Notes under the pieces: model-generated
Database searches by the model: none
The model's input: the letters and a program-made list of their open reading frames with translations, nothing else
Told to the model about the DNA's origin: nothing
Translations under genes and position numbers: made by a program
Shown here: positions 48,677 to 62,057 of the stretch, in pieces
How positions within the stretch are numbered: position 1 is the first letter of the stretch
Layout: every line of letters begins with the position of its first letter
Origin: Drosophila pseudoobscura
Taxonomy: Eukaryota > Arthropoda > Insecta > Diptera > Drosophilidae
Reading direction: 5' to 3'
Assembly (NCBI RefSeq): GCF_009870125.1
Contig: NC_046679.1
Coordinates: 11,160,001-11,224,000 of the forward strand
Length of the DNA: 64,000 nt

Positions 48677-51600
48677 CGTGCTTCCTTCTCTAGGAGGATT
48701 CCATCGATTCAGGTGGGTCCTTTTTAAGCGCACCTTCTTGTAGTCTATGGATTGCCTTAGCTGTTCGTTGTACATGGTAATGATGATGACGATGACGATG
48801 TTGTTTTAGTGGGCACCTTTTGGTTACTGCGACTGCCACATGACAGGTAGACTCTCGCCCTCGAATGACACCAGCAGAGCGACACCTAGAAAATAGACAG
48901 AGTGTTACAACAGAACCCATAACCCAGTGTTAACCCATTTTCCATACGTCGGGCCTGGTCTGTCACATTTTATGGTGACTCTGGGGCTGTGCCTTATGAC
49001 CCCAAAACAGTTTCGCTCGAGAAAGCAAAGACAGAACTACTCCACTCTAAAGTGGAGAGAGGTATGCTTTCGGTTCTGGTTCTGCTCTTGCAACATATCT
49101 TCCCCAAACCCAAACCCAAACCCAAACCCAGCCCAACAATTAGGTCGGACATATGTTTCTCAATGGAACTGTTACCTGGAACTGGACCTGCTGCAGTGGC
49201 TCGTGTGTTCTCTGCGTGAGAATTGGCCAAATCTTTTGCGAAAGTTTTATGAGCAAATTAATTAAAGCGTGTGCTCTTTATTGGCCGGTCTGCTGCTGGC
49301 TCAGCACTAGCCTGGAATTCCGCTGAAGAAATTTTATTGGCTTTGTTTTTGTGTGTTTCTTGCAAGGTTTAACGACCGTAACGTTTTCTAAACTGCCCGG
49401 CAATTATTAAGTATTACTCTTGTGCCAGTACTATCTAGATGTATTCATGTGCCAGATTTGTCTCTTTTACGGACTGCTGCACTGCCAATAACTTCTAGAT
49501 AATCTCCACAGTTAATATTTATAGTAAGTTCTCGCTCAAGTGGAGTGAAAACCGAAAGTTGTGGGGGGGATTTTCCTGCCCTTATGTGTACGAAAATTTA
49601 ATGATGTTTCTCCATAGCTTGGAGAGGAGTGTAGCCTTATCTCCGTTTGGTTTCTCACACAGCGGATCATGTACGCGTGTGAAAAGTGCATAGCGATGAC
49701 TGCATCTGTCAGATACAGATGCAGCCACAGATACAGATACCATTGGCGGCGGCTTATTAATGCCAGACATTGCCATTGTTCGAGGGTTCAACTCGGTTTG
49801 CCTCATTTGCAATCGGAGCACTTGCATATCGTCTCGCTGCACAGAAAGAGAGACACAGAGACAGAGCCACCGCTGAGTGCGGTTCATTGATTTCGCAATC
49901 ACTTGGATATTTCTTAATTGTTGGCAATCGTAAATGCCTCAGACCCAGGCCCCGGTCAACCGGTAATTGATTTGTGTACTTGTCCATCTTTCGGGTTGCA
50001 CAACCCCACCTCTTTGAAAATCATCTCTTTATCGCGGCGAGCGAATCAACAGACAAGGTCGTTAGTGTATCCATCCCCCCTAGCCTCGGAGTGGCCGTTG
50101 GGGCACTTTTGATTCAAAAGTAATCACAATTTGTGGCTGATTTCGCTTTCAACACGCGCCACATGCAACAATTTCTTCTCAGTTTTGGGACGAGGCCTGA
50201 AAAGAAGCTGGCTGGGAGCTTTGCTTGTAATTATCCCTGTGTATTCATGGCCGAGAGGCAATTGGGTTGTTTGGTCAGTTGGCTGGCAGGGAATGCTCGG
50301 GTGGCCATACAATTTCATGCTGCAATGCTTTTCCATGGGGCTATCCGAATGGGGCTATCTATCACAGCTGTCGATGGGGTCCATCAGTGAATCCGAGCGA
50401 TACAGAGCCAGAACATGTATGGAAATATAGTATGCGTATGATATTTTTCGTGGGTTTGAAATCTATTACTCTAAGTATTAATCATACGCCCTGTATACAC
50501 ACTTAAACACACACTGTCTTGCCTCCATAGCTATCACTCCACTTTAAATGAGGCTATTTAAAGCCAAACTAAATGTAGTCTTAATTAAGTCCATTAGTGA
50601 TAGAGACGCACTTTCCTGTTGGCAATTTTCCACCCGGCGAAAACCCACTGAATTAAAGCAAATTAATAAGTCACGCCGCCGCCTCGCAGAAATCCGACCT
50701 GACGGTTGCAGGTCGGTTGCCATTTCACTCACAATTTATGTAAGCTGAAAGTGGAAGAGTCGCCAGCAAAGTCTCAGAGCCATGACGATGTCGGCGGGTG
50801 ACGACGCTGCCTTTCCACAGCTCCCAAATCTCCAACATCTGGGACTGAGACTCGGCAGACTCTGCAGACTCTTGGCGGTTGCCTGGTGCTAATGACTCTT
50901 GTTGCAAAGTTCACGCTTGGCATGTTCTGGCCCGCCGTGGCCCGGCTTGGCCTGGCCTTTTGTTGCCCGGTCAGAGTTGGCCAAAAAGTGAAATCCTGCA
51001 CGAAAATAGTTCAATATACTCGAACTTTGCAACCAATGGATGCCACAGCGCTACCCATTCCGTTCCATTGCACTTCCCATCAAATCCCATCCCATTAACT
51101 CTTGCGGTTAACCACAAACAAAGCTGCTGGCGACTCCAAGGTAATCCCACAGAAATGGAAATCTCAATGAAACAATTTTTGATTTCGGATGTTGTGCATG
51201 ATGATGCGACAAGTTCCAGCCACTCCTGCTCCTGCACCTCCACTACATAATCGTTTGTTGGCAGCTAAGCTGTACCGCATCGTACCTGACGGTTGACTTT
51301 CCATGTCTGCCTCTGTCAGGGGCTCATTTAATTATATTAAATATGTTAAGCGCGGCTCAGAGAGAGTCAGAGGCAGAGTCATAGGCAGAGATAGAGATAC
51401 GAGTAGAGACGGGCCCTGTAGCTTGGGCTGTGACCAATGTTGCCTTCAGTTTCCGGGGCACGAACGAGTGGCTGAGCAAACAATCCGAGGGGCCCATGCC
51501 CATGGCTACCAGTACTCCAATTTGAACACTTCCTCCCCCATATTAGGGCCCTGTTTGTCATGCCCATCGATTCCGATACGGGGCTCCGACAGTCAAGTTC

Positions 51601-53183
51601 AACGCCAGCAGCAAAACTCCATGCGAGCTATTGTTTGTTGTTGGCTGACAAACAAAAGGAGAGTTGGCATATGGGGGGTGGGAGGGGGACGTTGGCTGGA
51701 GGCAGCTCCGTTGCGGTAGCTTGGTTTTTGACTCATAGCCAGGTTCAAGCGACGCCCGCATCCGTCTCACTTTCATGGTAATGTGCGTAGTCCCTGCCAC
51801 CTCTTCGGCTCCACTGTAGCCCTGAGCCCCGGCCAAATCTTGGCAGTAACATGGCTTGGATGCAGACAAAGTGTCGTAAAACATTTGTCCGTTACACTTG
51901 GTCTCCTTTTCTAGCTCGATTTTTGCATATCCCAATCCAACTGCTTCTTTCATCCGAATCTGCCTCGAAAAGTACGAGTATTGCTACATTTCGGGCACTT
52001 AAACAATTGGTTTCGCATACATGTGCGATCGACTCGCGACTTGGAAGAGCAAGCAAGTCCTTGACCTGGGCTGAGTGACCTTATATACGCCAGGGGGGTA
52101 GCGGAACGTAGTTTGGCAACCCTTCGTATGTTAATCATAGAGCTTATTTACCTTCAAAGCCATCCCCAGTAAGAAGGGAAACCCCTTAACAAATTACAGG
52201 ACATCTGACGGCTGCAGCCAAACCGGTTCCAATACTTACCCTCTTCAAAAAGGTATTCCTCTAGCACCCGTCCGAACACAGAACGCAAGGAGTATCCTTT
52301 GACTCTTGACACTTTTATGGTAATTATTTCAGGGAGCACTTCCAATGTCTCACTCGATTGCCAGATGACTGCTCACAGAGAACTTTCAAATTTCTTGTAC
52401 TGACACATTTTCGAGAAGGCTTCTTCTGTGGGCCAGCACCAGCACGACCACGACGTCACTGGTAATTAGGCATGAGTCAAAGAACCCCAGAACTAAATAA
52501 ACGTGTCGCATGCTCTGAAATTGGGCAATGCACGAACCGGAACTCGATTCCAAACTGGGAGGGAGGGGTACCACATATGTGGATGATGAGTACGGGATAG
52601 ATAGATCACTTTAATGACACTTGACGCCGCCGACGGAACGTGCTTCAAACCACGCAACGTACTTAGTGCTGACCAGGCGGGGGTCTTACGTTAAAGTATA
52701 AATAAATTTCAAATTTCAAAGACCGTTAAATGTTTTCGGAACACGAACTAACCGCGAAAACCAAGTGGAAGCTTCGAAAGCCGCAAAACGACTAAGAGCC
52801 TCGGTGCCAGACACAGCCAGCTCAAGCTCTAGCAACGGAACGTTGTGCTGTATGGGAATGGAGTTGTCAACGAATGTTGTGGCAACCCTGGCGCATACAG
52901 AGAGAGAGAGAGAGAGAGAGGGAGAGAAACGACTGCACTGCAGGCACGCGAGTAATTGCCGAACCGTAAATTCCACCGGCACGAGTAGTGGGGGGGCTGG
53001 TGGTGCTGCATGGGGGTGGGATTGTTTGTTTACGATCAGACTGGAAGAGTTGGAAACGAGAGAAGAGCGGTGGGGTGGTGGACAACGGAAGTGAAGAGCG
53101 TTGGGCTTATGCAATTTTGAAGGTTAGGTCTGCAGAATTGTAGAGCTACACAACACTGACCAAAAAAAGCATATAACCAAACA
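48677..53183 (-). other. Cad88C: 5' UTR, 5' intron and upstream region of the cadherin gene
   Basis: On the - strand, CTATTTTCTAG ending at 48,886 is a good 3' splice site, so the first coding exon has a short 5' leader (48,677-48,885) and an intron further upstream. A TATATAAGG box on the - strand (52,079-52,087) could mark a TATA promoter, but I see no confirmed start site. There are simple repeats at 49,105-49,130 (CCAAAC), 49,700-49,740 (CAGATA) and 52,902-52,922 (GA). No other gene is recognised. Confidence 0.45.
52079..52087 (-). promoter_or_regulatory. Candidate TATA box
   Basis: TATATAAGG on the - strand, upstream of the cadherin gene. Context is weak: no strong initiator at the expected distance. 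Confidence 0.25.
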
Positions 53184-53353
53184 CTAGACAATGTTTAGAC
53201 GACTTAATACTCAAAGGAAGCTATTTCTATTTAAACATAGCATCCTTTGAATATGCTTGAATAGAAATAGATTACTTTGAGTATTATGTCCACAAGTATT
53301 TGTTACCCGCTGCTACAAATTTGACTCGTATTAGTATATCAAACATTGTCTAG
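53184..53353. mobile_element. Foldback/MITE-like element with CTAGACAATGTTT ends
   Basis: The left end CTAGACAATGTTT (53,184) and the right end AAACATTGTCTAG (53,341-53,353) are perfect 13-bp terminal inverted repeats. Internal segments are also inverted (TAATACTCAAAG with CTTTGAGTATTA; GCATCCTTTGAATATGC is a near palindrome in the centre), so most of the 170 bp can fold on itself. There is no coding capacity. It lies about 155 bp upstream of the CEP78-type start codon. Confidence 0.75.
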
Positions 53354-53447
53354 GTAAGTATATCAAAAAGTGGAGTTAATAAAGCAAAGCTGTTTATTTT
53401 ATTTTAACATTTCTTTCCTTGAATATTATGTCCGATATTTGTTACAG
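53354..53447 (+). other. Likely 5' UTR intron of the CEP78-type gene
   Basis: GTAAGTAT directly follows the CTAG end of the foldback element, and ATTTGTTACAG ends at 53,447. The 94-nt length fits a small fly intron. The exon base pair AG before the donor belongs to the element. Confidence 0.4.
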
Positions 53448-53508
53448 TCTAGAAATTGTGCTCGTTTTATAATAAATCTAGTCTCGTTTGGGCTTCATCG
53501 TACAGAAC

Positions 53509-56159
53509 ATGTCTCTGGATCGTGCCTCCGGCATGCGCAAAGGACAGGAAAGAAATTTACTAAAGGCATCCAGATCGGCAATATCGAGCCCGACTTATCT
53601 CCAAAAATCCAGCAAGAGTCGTTGCTTCCATTTCCGCTACTTAGAGCTATGTCGCGCCAAAAATCTCACACCAATTTCGGAAATACGAAAGAAATCCAAT
53701 TCGAACACTTCGCTGGACGTCTTCGCCGATAAGCTGAACGTGACCGACTGGCTGATGGTCATCGAGGCTCTACAACATGACATCGTTCTGCAGAACTTGG
53801 TACTGCACATGCGTCGCTTCTATCAAAACAGTGAGTAGCCGGAGGCGGACTATAGGGCGGGGAAACTAAGCCACCGCTTTTCCATGCAGATATAATCGAG
53901 CCCATCGACACGGAGAATCGCGCCCGGCTCTTCCGAGAGCGCCCGGTGGTATTCACGCGCTTCATTTTCAGCGACCTCGTCCAATCCATCGCCGATTGTG
54001 TGTTGAACAACAAGAACATCAAAGTGCTCAAGCTCGAGGGTCTGCCCCTTTATGACGGCTACATTGAGTGTATTGCCAAGGTAGGTCTGATACGATTCAT
54101 CCTATATCCCATCATTATGTCCTCTGTTCTAGTCGCTGGTCGCCACCGATTGCCTGGAGACCTTGAGCTTTCGCAGTTCCAGCATTGGGGACAAGGGGTG
54201 CGAGATGGTCTGCCACACGGTCAAGTATCTCAATCGTATTGCATATTTCGATCTCTGCGAGTGCAAAATCACCTCAATGGGGGTCAAGCATGTGGCCGAA
54301 ATGATCAAGGTATACCGGAGGTGAAGTAATTAGGATACGTGGTAATCCTTGATATCCCCCCCAGATGCAAAAGATATCACACTACACGGAGGGGTGGGAA
54401 AAGTCCCTGCGCTACCGGGATGTCGATGTCAATTCCATTTTGGGACTACGAACGATTCTTCTCGCTAACAATCCGTTGATCGGGGACGAAGGCCTGCGAT
54501 TGATCGCCGAGGTGCTGAAGGAGGATGTCTGGATAAATTGTAAGTAGGTGGAACAATACTGGGCAGCCCGCTCTAAGATCTTCGGTTTTTGTAGTTGTCG
54601 ACATGCAGGGCTGTGGCCTTACTGATATTGGAGCCAATCTCATACTCGACTGCCTGAAACTGAACACCACCATCCAGGAGTTCAATGTACGGCACAACCA
54701 GGGAATCAGCCATTTCTTGCAGCGTAGCATTCGCGAACACCTGGGCGTCCCAGAGTTCGAAAAGAAGAAGGAGCCGGAGTACGATCTCAGCTGCTTCAAC
54801 GGGCTGCATAGCCTGCCCAAGGGCCAGAAGTTCACTGTCCGACAGGTGGTGTTGCACATCAAGCGCCTTGAACAGGAGCTGTCCTTCGAACGGACTCTAC
54901 GCAAGAAGGCCGAGAAGCTGAATGTAAGACTCAGCAATCAACTAATGAACTGTAACAGCCACATGATCTCTGACAAGATCACGGACGCCTCCGTATCCCA
55001 AGTGGTTAACGAATATATGGAAATGAAGGAAGCCCTCATAGAGTATGTCTTTCTATGCCATATCCCTCTGTGAGCTTACCCATTATCCCATTTGTATTTC
55101 ACAGATCGCCGACGTATCGCCAGACGGAGTTCGGAAAGCTGGTCAACAGCGTCGTCACCACCCCGGAAACGACTCCGCGAAGCGACTTGTCGACCCTGCG
55201 AAAAGATCTTCCGCATCTACAACTGTCAAGCCAATATAAGACTCAGGAGACGCAATACTCAAGCCGCCATGAAGAGGAACAATCTGAGCTGGAGCCAATG
55301 GAGGTCAGCCCTCGCGAGGAAGAGCAGTCGCCACGCCGGACTCTGTTGCAGGTCCGAAAGGTGCGCAGCGAGATGAAGTACGACGAGCAAAACGTGAAAA
55401 ATGTCAACAAGAAACACGAGTCGAAGTCGGATCACGAATTCGCCAACGAGAGCCATGTAAGTGATTTCTTGGACAGTCACAACTATTTCCCAACTATATT
55501 CAACCATTTCTTTGCCCCAGTTCAAACTCAACGCGAAGTTGCAATTTGAGCAAGACATTGGGGACGGGGTCCTGGTATACGCGAATCAGCAAGGGCGAGA
55601 TCATTACGTAGGAGTGGGAAACGGCACCGATACAAGCAACTACGACAGCGAGGTGAGGGCGAAGCGCGATGCCGAGGAAAGATGCCGCTACGAGAACAAA
55701 CAGTTTGGAGACGGCGCCGGCATCTCGAACCCGAATTTTAGCCAGATCTTGGCCAATTATCGCGATGTCGATGTATATGTGCCTCAACACATATCCCAAA
55801 GAGAGCGCAAGCCTGAGGCCAGTCAAGAACCCAGCAAAGAAACGCTTCCTGACTCTGGCTTCAATCTTTCTGATGCACATAATCATATGAATGAACTACG
55901 CGAGCAAGTGGAAACGTACATGGGGCTCCTTGGTGCAAGATCCTCAAATGCGATGGACGATGGCTCGGGCTCGGGCACCGGATTGCAGCCACAAGTACCG
56001 AATCCCGATATGTTTGTTCAGATGTCCATTTCCCCCAACATGCCGGTCTTCAGGCGTCGCCGCCAGTCTGAAACAGTCATGGATAAGGATGCCGAGAAGT
56101 TGTCGCCGCGTACTGCCTACTTGTTGTTGAAGAAAAAGAATCGGGAGGCAACCTTTTAA
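53509..56159 (+). CDS. CEP78-family leucine-rich-repeat centrosomal protein
   Basis: Probable centrosome/centriole component related to vertebrate CEP78. Exons: 53509-53830, 53890-54080, 54133-54309, 54365-54539, 54595-55042, 55105-55456, 55521-56159; 767 residues, near human CEP78. The N-terminal half has ribonuclease-inhibitor-type LRRs (IKVLKLEGLPLYDGYIECIA; LETLSFRSSSIGDKGCEMV; IAYFDLCECKITSMGVKHVA; FVDMQGCGLTDIGANLILDC). The family-specific block between LRRs is present: YTEGWEKSLRYRD then NPLIGDEGL, matching human ETWAESLRYRRPDLD. A coiled coil follows (LEQELSFERTLRKKAEKL) and then a charged, probably disordered C-terminus ending LLLKKKNREATF. The start ATG at 53,509 is the first in-frame ATG of the exon. 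The ortholog call is from these blocks; I do not recall the fly gene symbol. Confidence 0.82.
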
Positions 56160-56623
56160 TGCATCTCTTACAAATCAAAACTATAATTTTTCAGAACACA
56201 ATCTCTTCCGTGCACCCAACAGAACCCACAAGTCTTAACGCCAACGCCAACGCCTTAAAATTTCCATGAAGAGTAAAATTTCTAGTTTTACAAGCAAAGC
56301 AATGAGCCTCCACCCACAACTTTGAGTGCTCTTGCTGCCACCACGAAATGATTTATGCATCAAAGGAAGCAAGTAGAAAGAAAAGCAAAAGCGCCGCAAG
56401 CGCTGCTAAAATTAGTAATTACACTTTTCTCCGTTCTAATTAAAGATTTTAAATTTTTGACAACTACTCGAAATGTTTATTTATTACTGTCAGTTTGATT
56501 AATTGTTAAATAGTTATGGAATATGCGTCTGGTTAAGTTTTTGATCAAGTATTTTTTTTTGATTAAGTTTTGGATTAAGTTATAGTTTCCAAATGGTGAA
56601 TAATATTTCGGCCGGGGTTTCAT
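56160..56623. other. Convergent 3' UTRs of CEP78-type gene and histone H4 gene
   Basis: ATTAAA at 56,439 could end the CEP78-type transcript. AATAAA on the - strand at 56,476-56,481 could end the H4 transcript. No replication-type histone 3' stem-loop is seen after the H4 stop codon. Confidence 0.6.
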
Positions 56624-57015
<392 letters not shown>

Positions 57016-57026
57016 TTACGATTTAA

Positions 57027-57265
57027 CTAGCGAAAGAAAAGAGAAAATAAACGGGATTAGTCGCAGACCGAGACCGACGCCATGTTTGTTGGCCGAAGCA
57101 GCTTCTGATGCTTTTTCCTGCATATCACACGCCCTTTTATGTACATCTGCATTTTAGTACATAGCTAACAACAGCTTATTTAGAAACAAACATAATTTTT
57201 CCTTATTTCATTAGTATTTTTTAATGTTTTTGCGCATTTAAAAATAAAACGAAAACAAAACATAC
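57027..57265 (-). other. His4r: 5' UTR intron of His4r
   Basis: On the - strand GTATGT begins at 57,265 after GTGACAAG. A branch site CTAATCC and TTCTTTCGCTAG end at 57,027, 27 nt before the ATG. A leader intron is expected for this replacement histone. Confidence 0.6.
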
Positions 57266-57286
57266 CTTGTCACAAAGAATATCAAT

Positions 57287-57295
57287 CAGTGTGAC
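57287..57295 (-). promoter_or_regulatory. His4r: Motif-1-like core promoter site of His4r
   Basis: The - strand reads AGTCACACTG just upstream of the proposed leader exon, near-matching Motif 1. The same kind of site precedes HEXIM. Confidence 0.5.
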
Positions 57296-57339
57296 TGTTT
57301 TTCGATTTTTCGATAATCATACTGTCTGTCCATCTGAAA

Positions 57340-57620
57340 TATACCAAAAAATATACCGTCTCGTATTATATGATGACGGTATCTATCGCCACTTGTGTCA
57401 TCCCTAACGCTGCCCCATTGCGAACGTCTTGTCGACTTTAATTTTCAATATGTTATATAAAAATCCAATAAATGCAAGTATTTCGAATGGGCCAATCATG
57501 TATAGAATTGATTCATTAATCGTACAAAATTGAGTGGGCATGGCTAGATGTTCCATACAGATAGTATTATTCAACGGAACAAAGAATATGAGGAATATGG
57601 TTTCAAATCCTGACGGAGGA
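57340..57620 (-). repeat. Dispersed AT-rich repeat, copy C
   Basis: The - strand of 57,520-57,605 reads TATTCCTCATATTCTTTG, then GTTCCGTTGAATAATACT, then CTAGCCATGCCCACTCAATT, matching the right part of copies A and B. AAATATACCAAAAAATATAC at 57,345 resembles their left part. The unit may have rearranged internally. Confidence 0.5.
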
Positions 57621-58343
57621 CGATTAACCTATTACAAGCCAAGGGGGTATTTCAATTTTCCACTGAAAATAATGAAAATTTAATCAATTTAGCGCAGTTC
57701 AGCTGAAAAATATCGTGGTTTTTTTTTAAGTTTACAGTAGGGATGGCATGAATCCTCAAGAAGAATTTACAGTCAGTAATATTTTCCGCCATTTACCTCA
57801 AGTAGTTGAACTATTTAAATACAGGGGGCTTTAGTGGGTATCCGATAGAACCGAACATCGACACGGTTGCATTTGCCAATATATTTCAATTTTTTTATAT
57901 TCGCTGAAAAAATCGCCCACAGACTCTAAAACTGAGCAAAGTGCATCAAAAGGGTGCATTTCGAAGGTGTTTAACCAAAATGTGATTGTGATTAGTGGAC
58001 AACAGAGCCGCATAACGTTAAAAATGTCCATGGAAGTAGCGTGTGGTCAGCGATTTAGCTGCGAACTCAGCAGCATACATACATAGTCTACATACAGTGG
58101 CGTGTGTCCCGAGACCCGAGATTGCATCGAAAGAGGAAGTATAGTGCTCGAGTGCAAGCCAACCAACCAACCAACAAATCGCCAAAACCTTCAACTTAAA
58201 AACTGTGCCAAATAAAAAATATAAACATCCTCACCGTAAACCTAACCACAGTGATCACTCGAGCCAGCGCGCATGCTACAGTTACGTATACACTGTAACG
58301 TACCGTGTGTTGTAAACAAGTTCGAGGGCGATAACGCTTAACA
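57621..58343 (+). other. put: Upstream region and 5' leader of punt
   Basis: No coding sequence is seen. From about 58,060 the sequence becomes leader-like (CAACCAACCAACCAAC at 58,160; A-rich to the ATG). The exact start site is not identifiable by eye. Confidence 0.5.
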
Positions 58344-61300
58344 ATGTCCAAATACGAATTGGTGCTTTATCTAACGGCGCAGCTTTTACTGGGTATGTAT
58401 TTTGTTCTGCTACACTTGCATCTTGCATAGTATTTACGTATGTGTGTGTGTGTATACTTGGCGCCTTAATTGCGAGTGCCGTAGTCAATATTATTTGCAT
58501 TTTCCCTCATATTTCCCTTGCACCGCCTCTGCTTTGTAGTTGTAGTTTTCCCTGTGTTACCCACACAAAGTACATATTTGGGGCTGCTGGTTACTATTCG
58601 CTCGTGGTTCCATAATCCTTTAGAAAAACACTACTTTGATATCACAGTGCATACCCTGGACATGAAGGTAGATTAGAATTGTGTTAACCAATGCAAATTG
58701 CAAGTTAAGGAGCCAGTTAAAATGAATAAAGTTGACTGGTATATTTCCGTTGTAACCTATTTGAATTTATAATCTGTACTACTCTTTGTGTGCGGTATAG
58801 AAATCCAATGTTTCTCAAATTACAGAGTATCAATCGACAGAATCCGTCAACTGCCAGCTCACTGTGGCCATGTGTGTGTGTGTGTGTGTGAGAGAGAGAA
58901 TTTCTTTGAATGGATTGCGTTGCATTTGAAACTTGTTGTGTGGGGGCTCGGGAGCGGGGGCTGAACTCTCTCATTCACTCAATCTCTCTCTCTCTCCCAT
59001 TGCGCTCTCCCTGTTGCTGTTGCTGCTGTTTCCTTTTTCCCCACAAGCGCCACTTTAAACCCATCCCTTTCTGTGTGCATAATGTGCCTGCTTATGTATC
59101 TACTTTACTATAAAGCATGCATACTTACACACACACACACACAAACGCATGGGGATACATACATATGTGCATGGGAGCAGGCAGCGATCCGATTACCCCA
59201 AAGGACAGTGGGGCATAGACTGGTTTTGGCCGGTGCTAATTTATACTACGAACGATTCAATTTGTAATATGTGTGATTGAGAGATTTATTATTATTTATA
59301 CCCACAAATATATGGCAAATTTTTATAAATTAGAGAGTGTGGTCCCACTGTGCACGCGTATATCCGTGCGGATACAGCTTGTGGCACGGTAGCTGCATTG
59401 GGGTTATGCCCACTCAAAGGCTCTGGGCTGTTGGTGTGTGGCCAGTGGAGCTAATTTCGTACCGAAATGGGGTTGCTCTCAATGGGGTCGTCGGTCCACG
59501 GTCCACGGTGTGCGAATGTGATATGTGTACAAAGGATAGGAGGGCGCCTACAAAGAGCTCAGGCTCTGGGGCTGGGGCTGGCGGTCTACTGTGCAGCTAA
59601 ACATTATTTATCCGCCTTTCAAGTTATTTTAGCCGATAATTCCATTAACTTTGATCTTTGCTTTCATTCTGCTCCCCCCAACAGCCTGCTGCTGTATGCC
59701 CCATGGCATCCATGGATCCATTCTGCCCGAGGGACACCACAACATCAACTGCGAGCACTACGACGAGAAGATGTGCAACAAGGAGCAGGATTGCACCGTC
59801 CGGATCGAGCGGTGTCAGGTGGAGACGGACAAGTTCCCCAGCTGCTATGTGCTGTGGTCCGCCAACGAGGAAACGGGTGAGCATTAAATGAGGATTGGAT
59901 GACAGCATACAGGCATTCTGATTGCGGTTTTTTCTCGCACCGTTCCTGCAGGCGCCAAGAAAATCAAAATGAAGGGCTGCTTCACCGACATGCACGAATG
60001 CAATCAGACGGAGTGCGTGACCAGCGCGGAGCCCCGGCAGGGCAACATGCACTTTTGCTGCTGCAAGGGATCGCTGTGCAACTCAGACCAGAAGTGGATA
60101 CCCACAACGACAGAGGCAACGACGCAAGGTGAGTTTTGGGCCCACACGGTGTTCCTGTTTGGAGTTTTGTCATTGCTCTGTTTACCCCAATTTTTTGTAC
60201 ATTTTATTTTCGTATTTTCCGCAACTTGTTTTTTATTGCATCTTCAACTTGCGAGGGGCGTTTGGCTCCCTTGCCCTAGCCACCCAACCATCTGCCATCC
60301 GAGGCAGCAGCGTTTTTCGTGCTAACGAACTCTCGACGCGAAGTGGCGCCGCAGCCCCAGCAACCCCAGGAGCAGCATGTGTTGCAATTTCTGCCCTCCC
60401 GTGCACGTTCGTGCGCTCTTTTCATTTTTTTTTTTTTTGTATTTTTCATTTCATTTTGGGGTGTTGCTGCCGCTGCTGCAAAGGCGGGCCAGGCCTTTGC
60501 CTCGGTTCGAGCGTCTTTTGTGCCCTGCTCTTTGTTGTTTTGTTCTTGGGCTTAGCCCTCTTTTATCTCAAACGAAATGAGCGAAAAAGAGATGCAAAAT
60601 TGGGGGCGAACTTTCGTTTTTTGGTTCTCGTTTTGCCTTTGAGCAACACCCAACGGGGGCAGGCACATGCACCCTGCCCCAACCACGGGTGCCACTTGAG
60701 ATGTTGTTCACCTGTGGCAAGCGCTTAAAGCCCTCTTTAATGTACGTGCCATGCTCGTTCGCCATTGCAGTGCCCAAGGAGAAGACGCAGGACGGAAGCG
60801 ATTTAATATACATATACGTTGGCACTTCGGTGTTTACCGTCCTCATGGTCATACTGGGCATGGGCCTGCTCCTCTATCGGCGTCGCAAGCAGGCCCACTT
60901 CAATGAGATACCCACGGTAAGTTCTCAAACCATCCTGCGCCCACCGTATTGCCTCTCAGCTGTAACAAATTCGTTAACAAATTCCATTTTGTCCAGCATG
61001 AGGCGGAAATCACCAACTCCTCACCGCTGCTCAGCAATCGTCCAATACAGCTGCTAGAGCAGAAGGCCAGCGGTCGATTTGGCGATGTGTGGCAAGGAAA
61101 ACTGCTTTCCCAGGATGTGGCCGTGAAAATCTTTCGCATGCAGGAGAAAGAATCGTGGACCACGGAGAACGAGATCTACAAGCTGCCCCGCATGAGTCAT
61201 CCCAATATTCTGGAGTTCCTGGGCGTGGAGAAGCACATGGACAAGCCGGAGTATTGGCTGATCTCCACCTATCAGCACAACGGATCGCTCTGCGACTACC

Positions 61301-62057
61301 TTAAGTCGCACACCATTACCTGGCTGGAGTTGGTCCGCATTGCTGAGTCCATGGCTAACGGATTGGCCCATTTACACGAGGAAATTCCTGCCTCGAAGGC
61401 CGATGGCCTGAAGCCCTCCATAGCGCATCGGGACTTCAAGTCCAAGAACGTTCTGCTCAAGGGAGATCTGACAGCGTGCATTGCAGACTTTGGCCTGGCC
61501 ATGATCTTCCAGCCCGGCAAGCCCTGCGGTGACACTCACGGGCAGGTGGGCACGCGCCGTTACATGGCGCCCGAGGTGCTCGAGGGAGCTATAAACTTCA
61601 ACAGAGACGCCTTTCTGCGCATCGATGTTTATGCCTGTGGCCTGGTCTTGTGGGAGATGGTATCTCGTTGCGACATTGTGGGGCCAGTGGGCGAGTTTCA
61701 GCTGCCGTTCGAGGCCGAGCTCGGTCAGCGTCCCACCCTGGACGAGGTGCAGGAGAGCGTGGTGATGAAGAAGCTGCGTCCACGTTTGCTCAACTCATGG
61801 CGCGCTCATCCGGTGAGTGCTCGAGACTTGGCTTTTGTCCTGTAATATATTCATAATACTCTGTGATCTTTCCCTAGGGTCTGAGTGTGTTCTGCGACAC
61901 CATGGAGGAGTGCTGGGATCACGATGCTGAGGCCCGGCTCAGCTCGTCATGCGTGATGGAGCGCTTCTCCCAAATTAACAAGTACCCGTCGACACAGCTG
62001 CTCATCAAGAATCACGTCAACATCGATGACGCCAAGGAGTCGACGAACTGCTTATAG
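58344..62057 (+). CDS. put: Punt, activin/BMP type II receptor Ser/Thr kinase
   Basis: Constitutive type II receptor for Dpp and activin-like ligands; it phosphorylates type I receptors at the plasma membrane. Exons: 58344-58392, 59685-59876, 59952-60128, 60771-60916, 60997-61812, 61878-62057; 519 residues, close to the fly protein (about 516 as I recall). Exon 1 gives a signal peptide ([17 protein letters not shown]). The Cys-rich ligand-binding domain (about 24-130) ends with the three-finger CCCKGSLCN box. Transmembrane helix about 151-174, then RRRK. Kinase domain: VAVK with Lys232, HRDFKSKN at 332-339, DFG at 352-354, and the type II hallmark [20 protein letters not shown]. The last exon completes lobe C ([18 protein letters not shown]). 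There is no GS box, as expected for type II. All phases join cleanly and nothing looks broken. Confidence 0.95.
58393..59684 (+). other. put: First intron of punt
   Basis: It separates the signal-peptide exon from the ligand-binding exons. It contains a GT/GA microsatellite at about 58,872-58,898 and a CA run at 59,128-59,144. Nothing else is recognised. Confidence 0.7.
60129..60770 (+). other. put: Third intron of punt
   Basis: It lies between the extracellular exon and the transmembrane exon. It is T-rich with a poly(T) run at 60,428-60,439. A 199-residue open frame crossing it has no recognisable domain and is not needed for the receptor. Confidence 0.7.
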
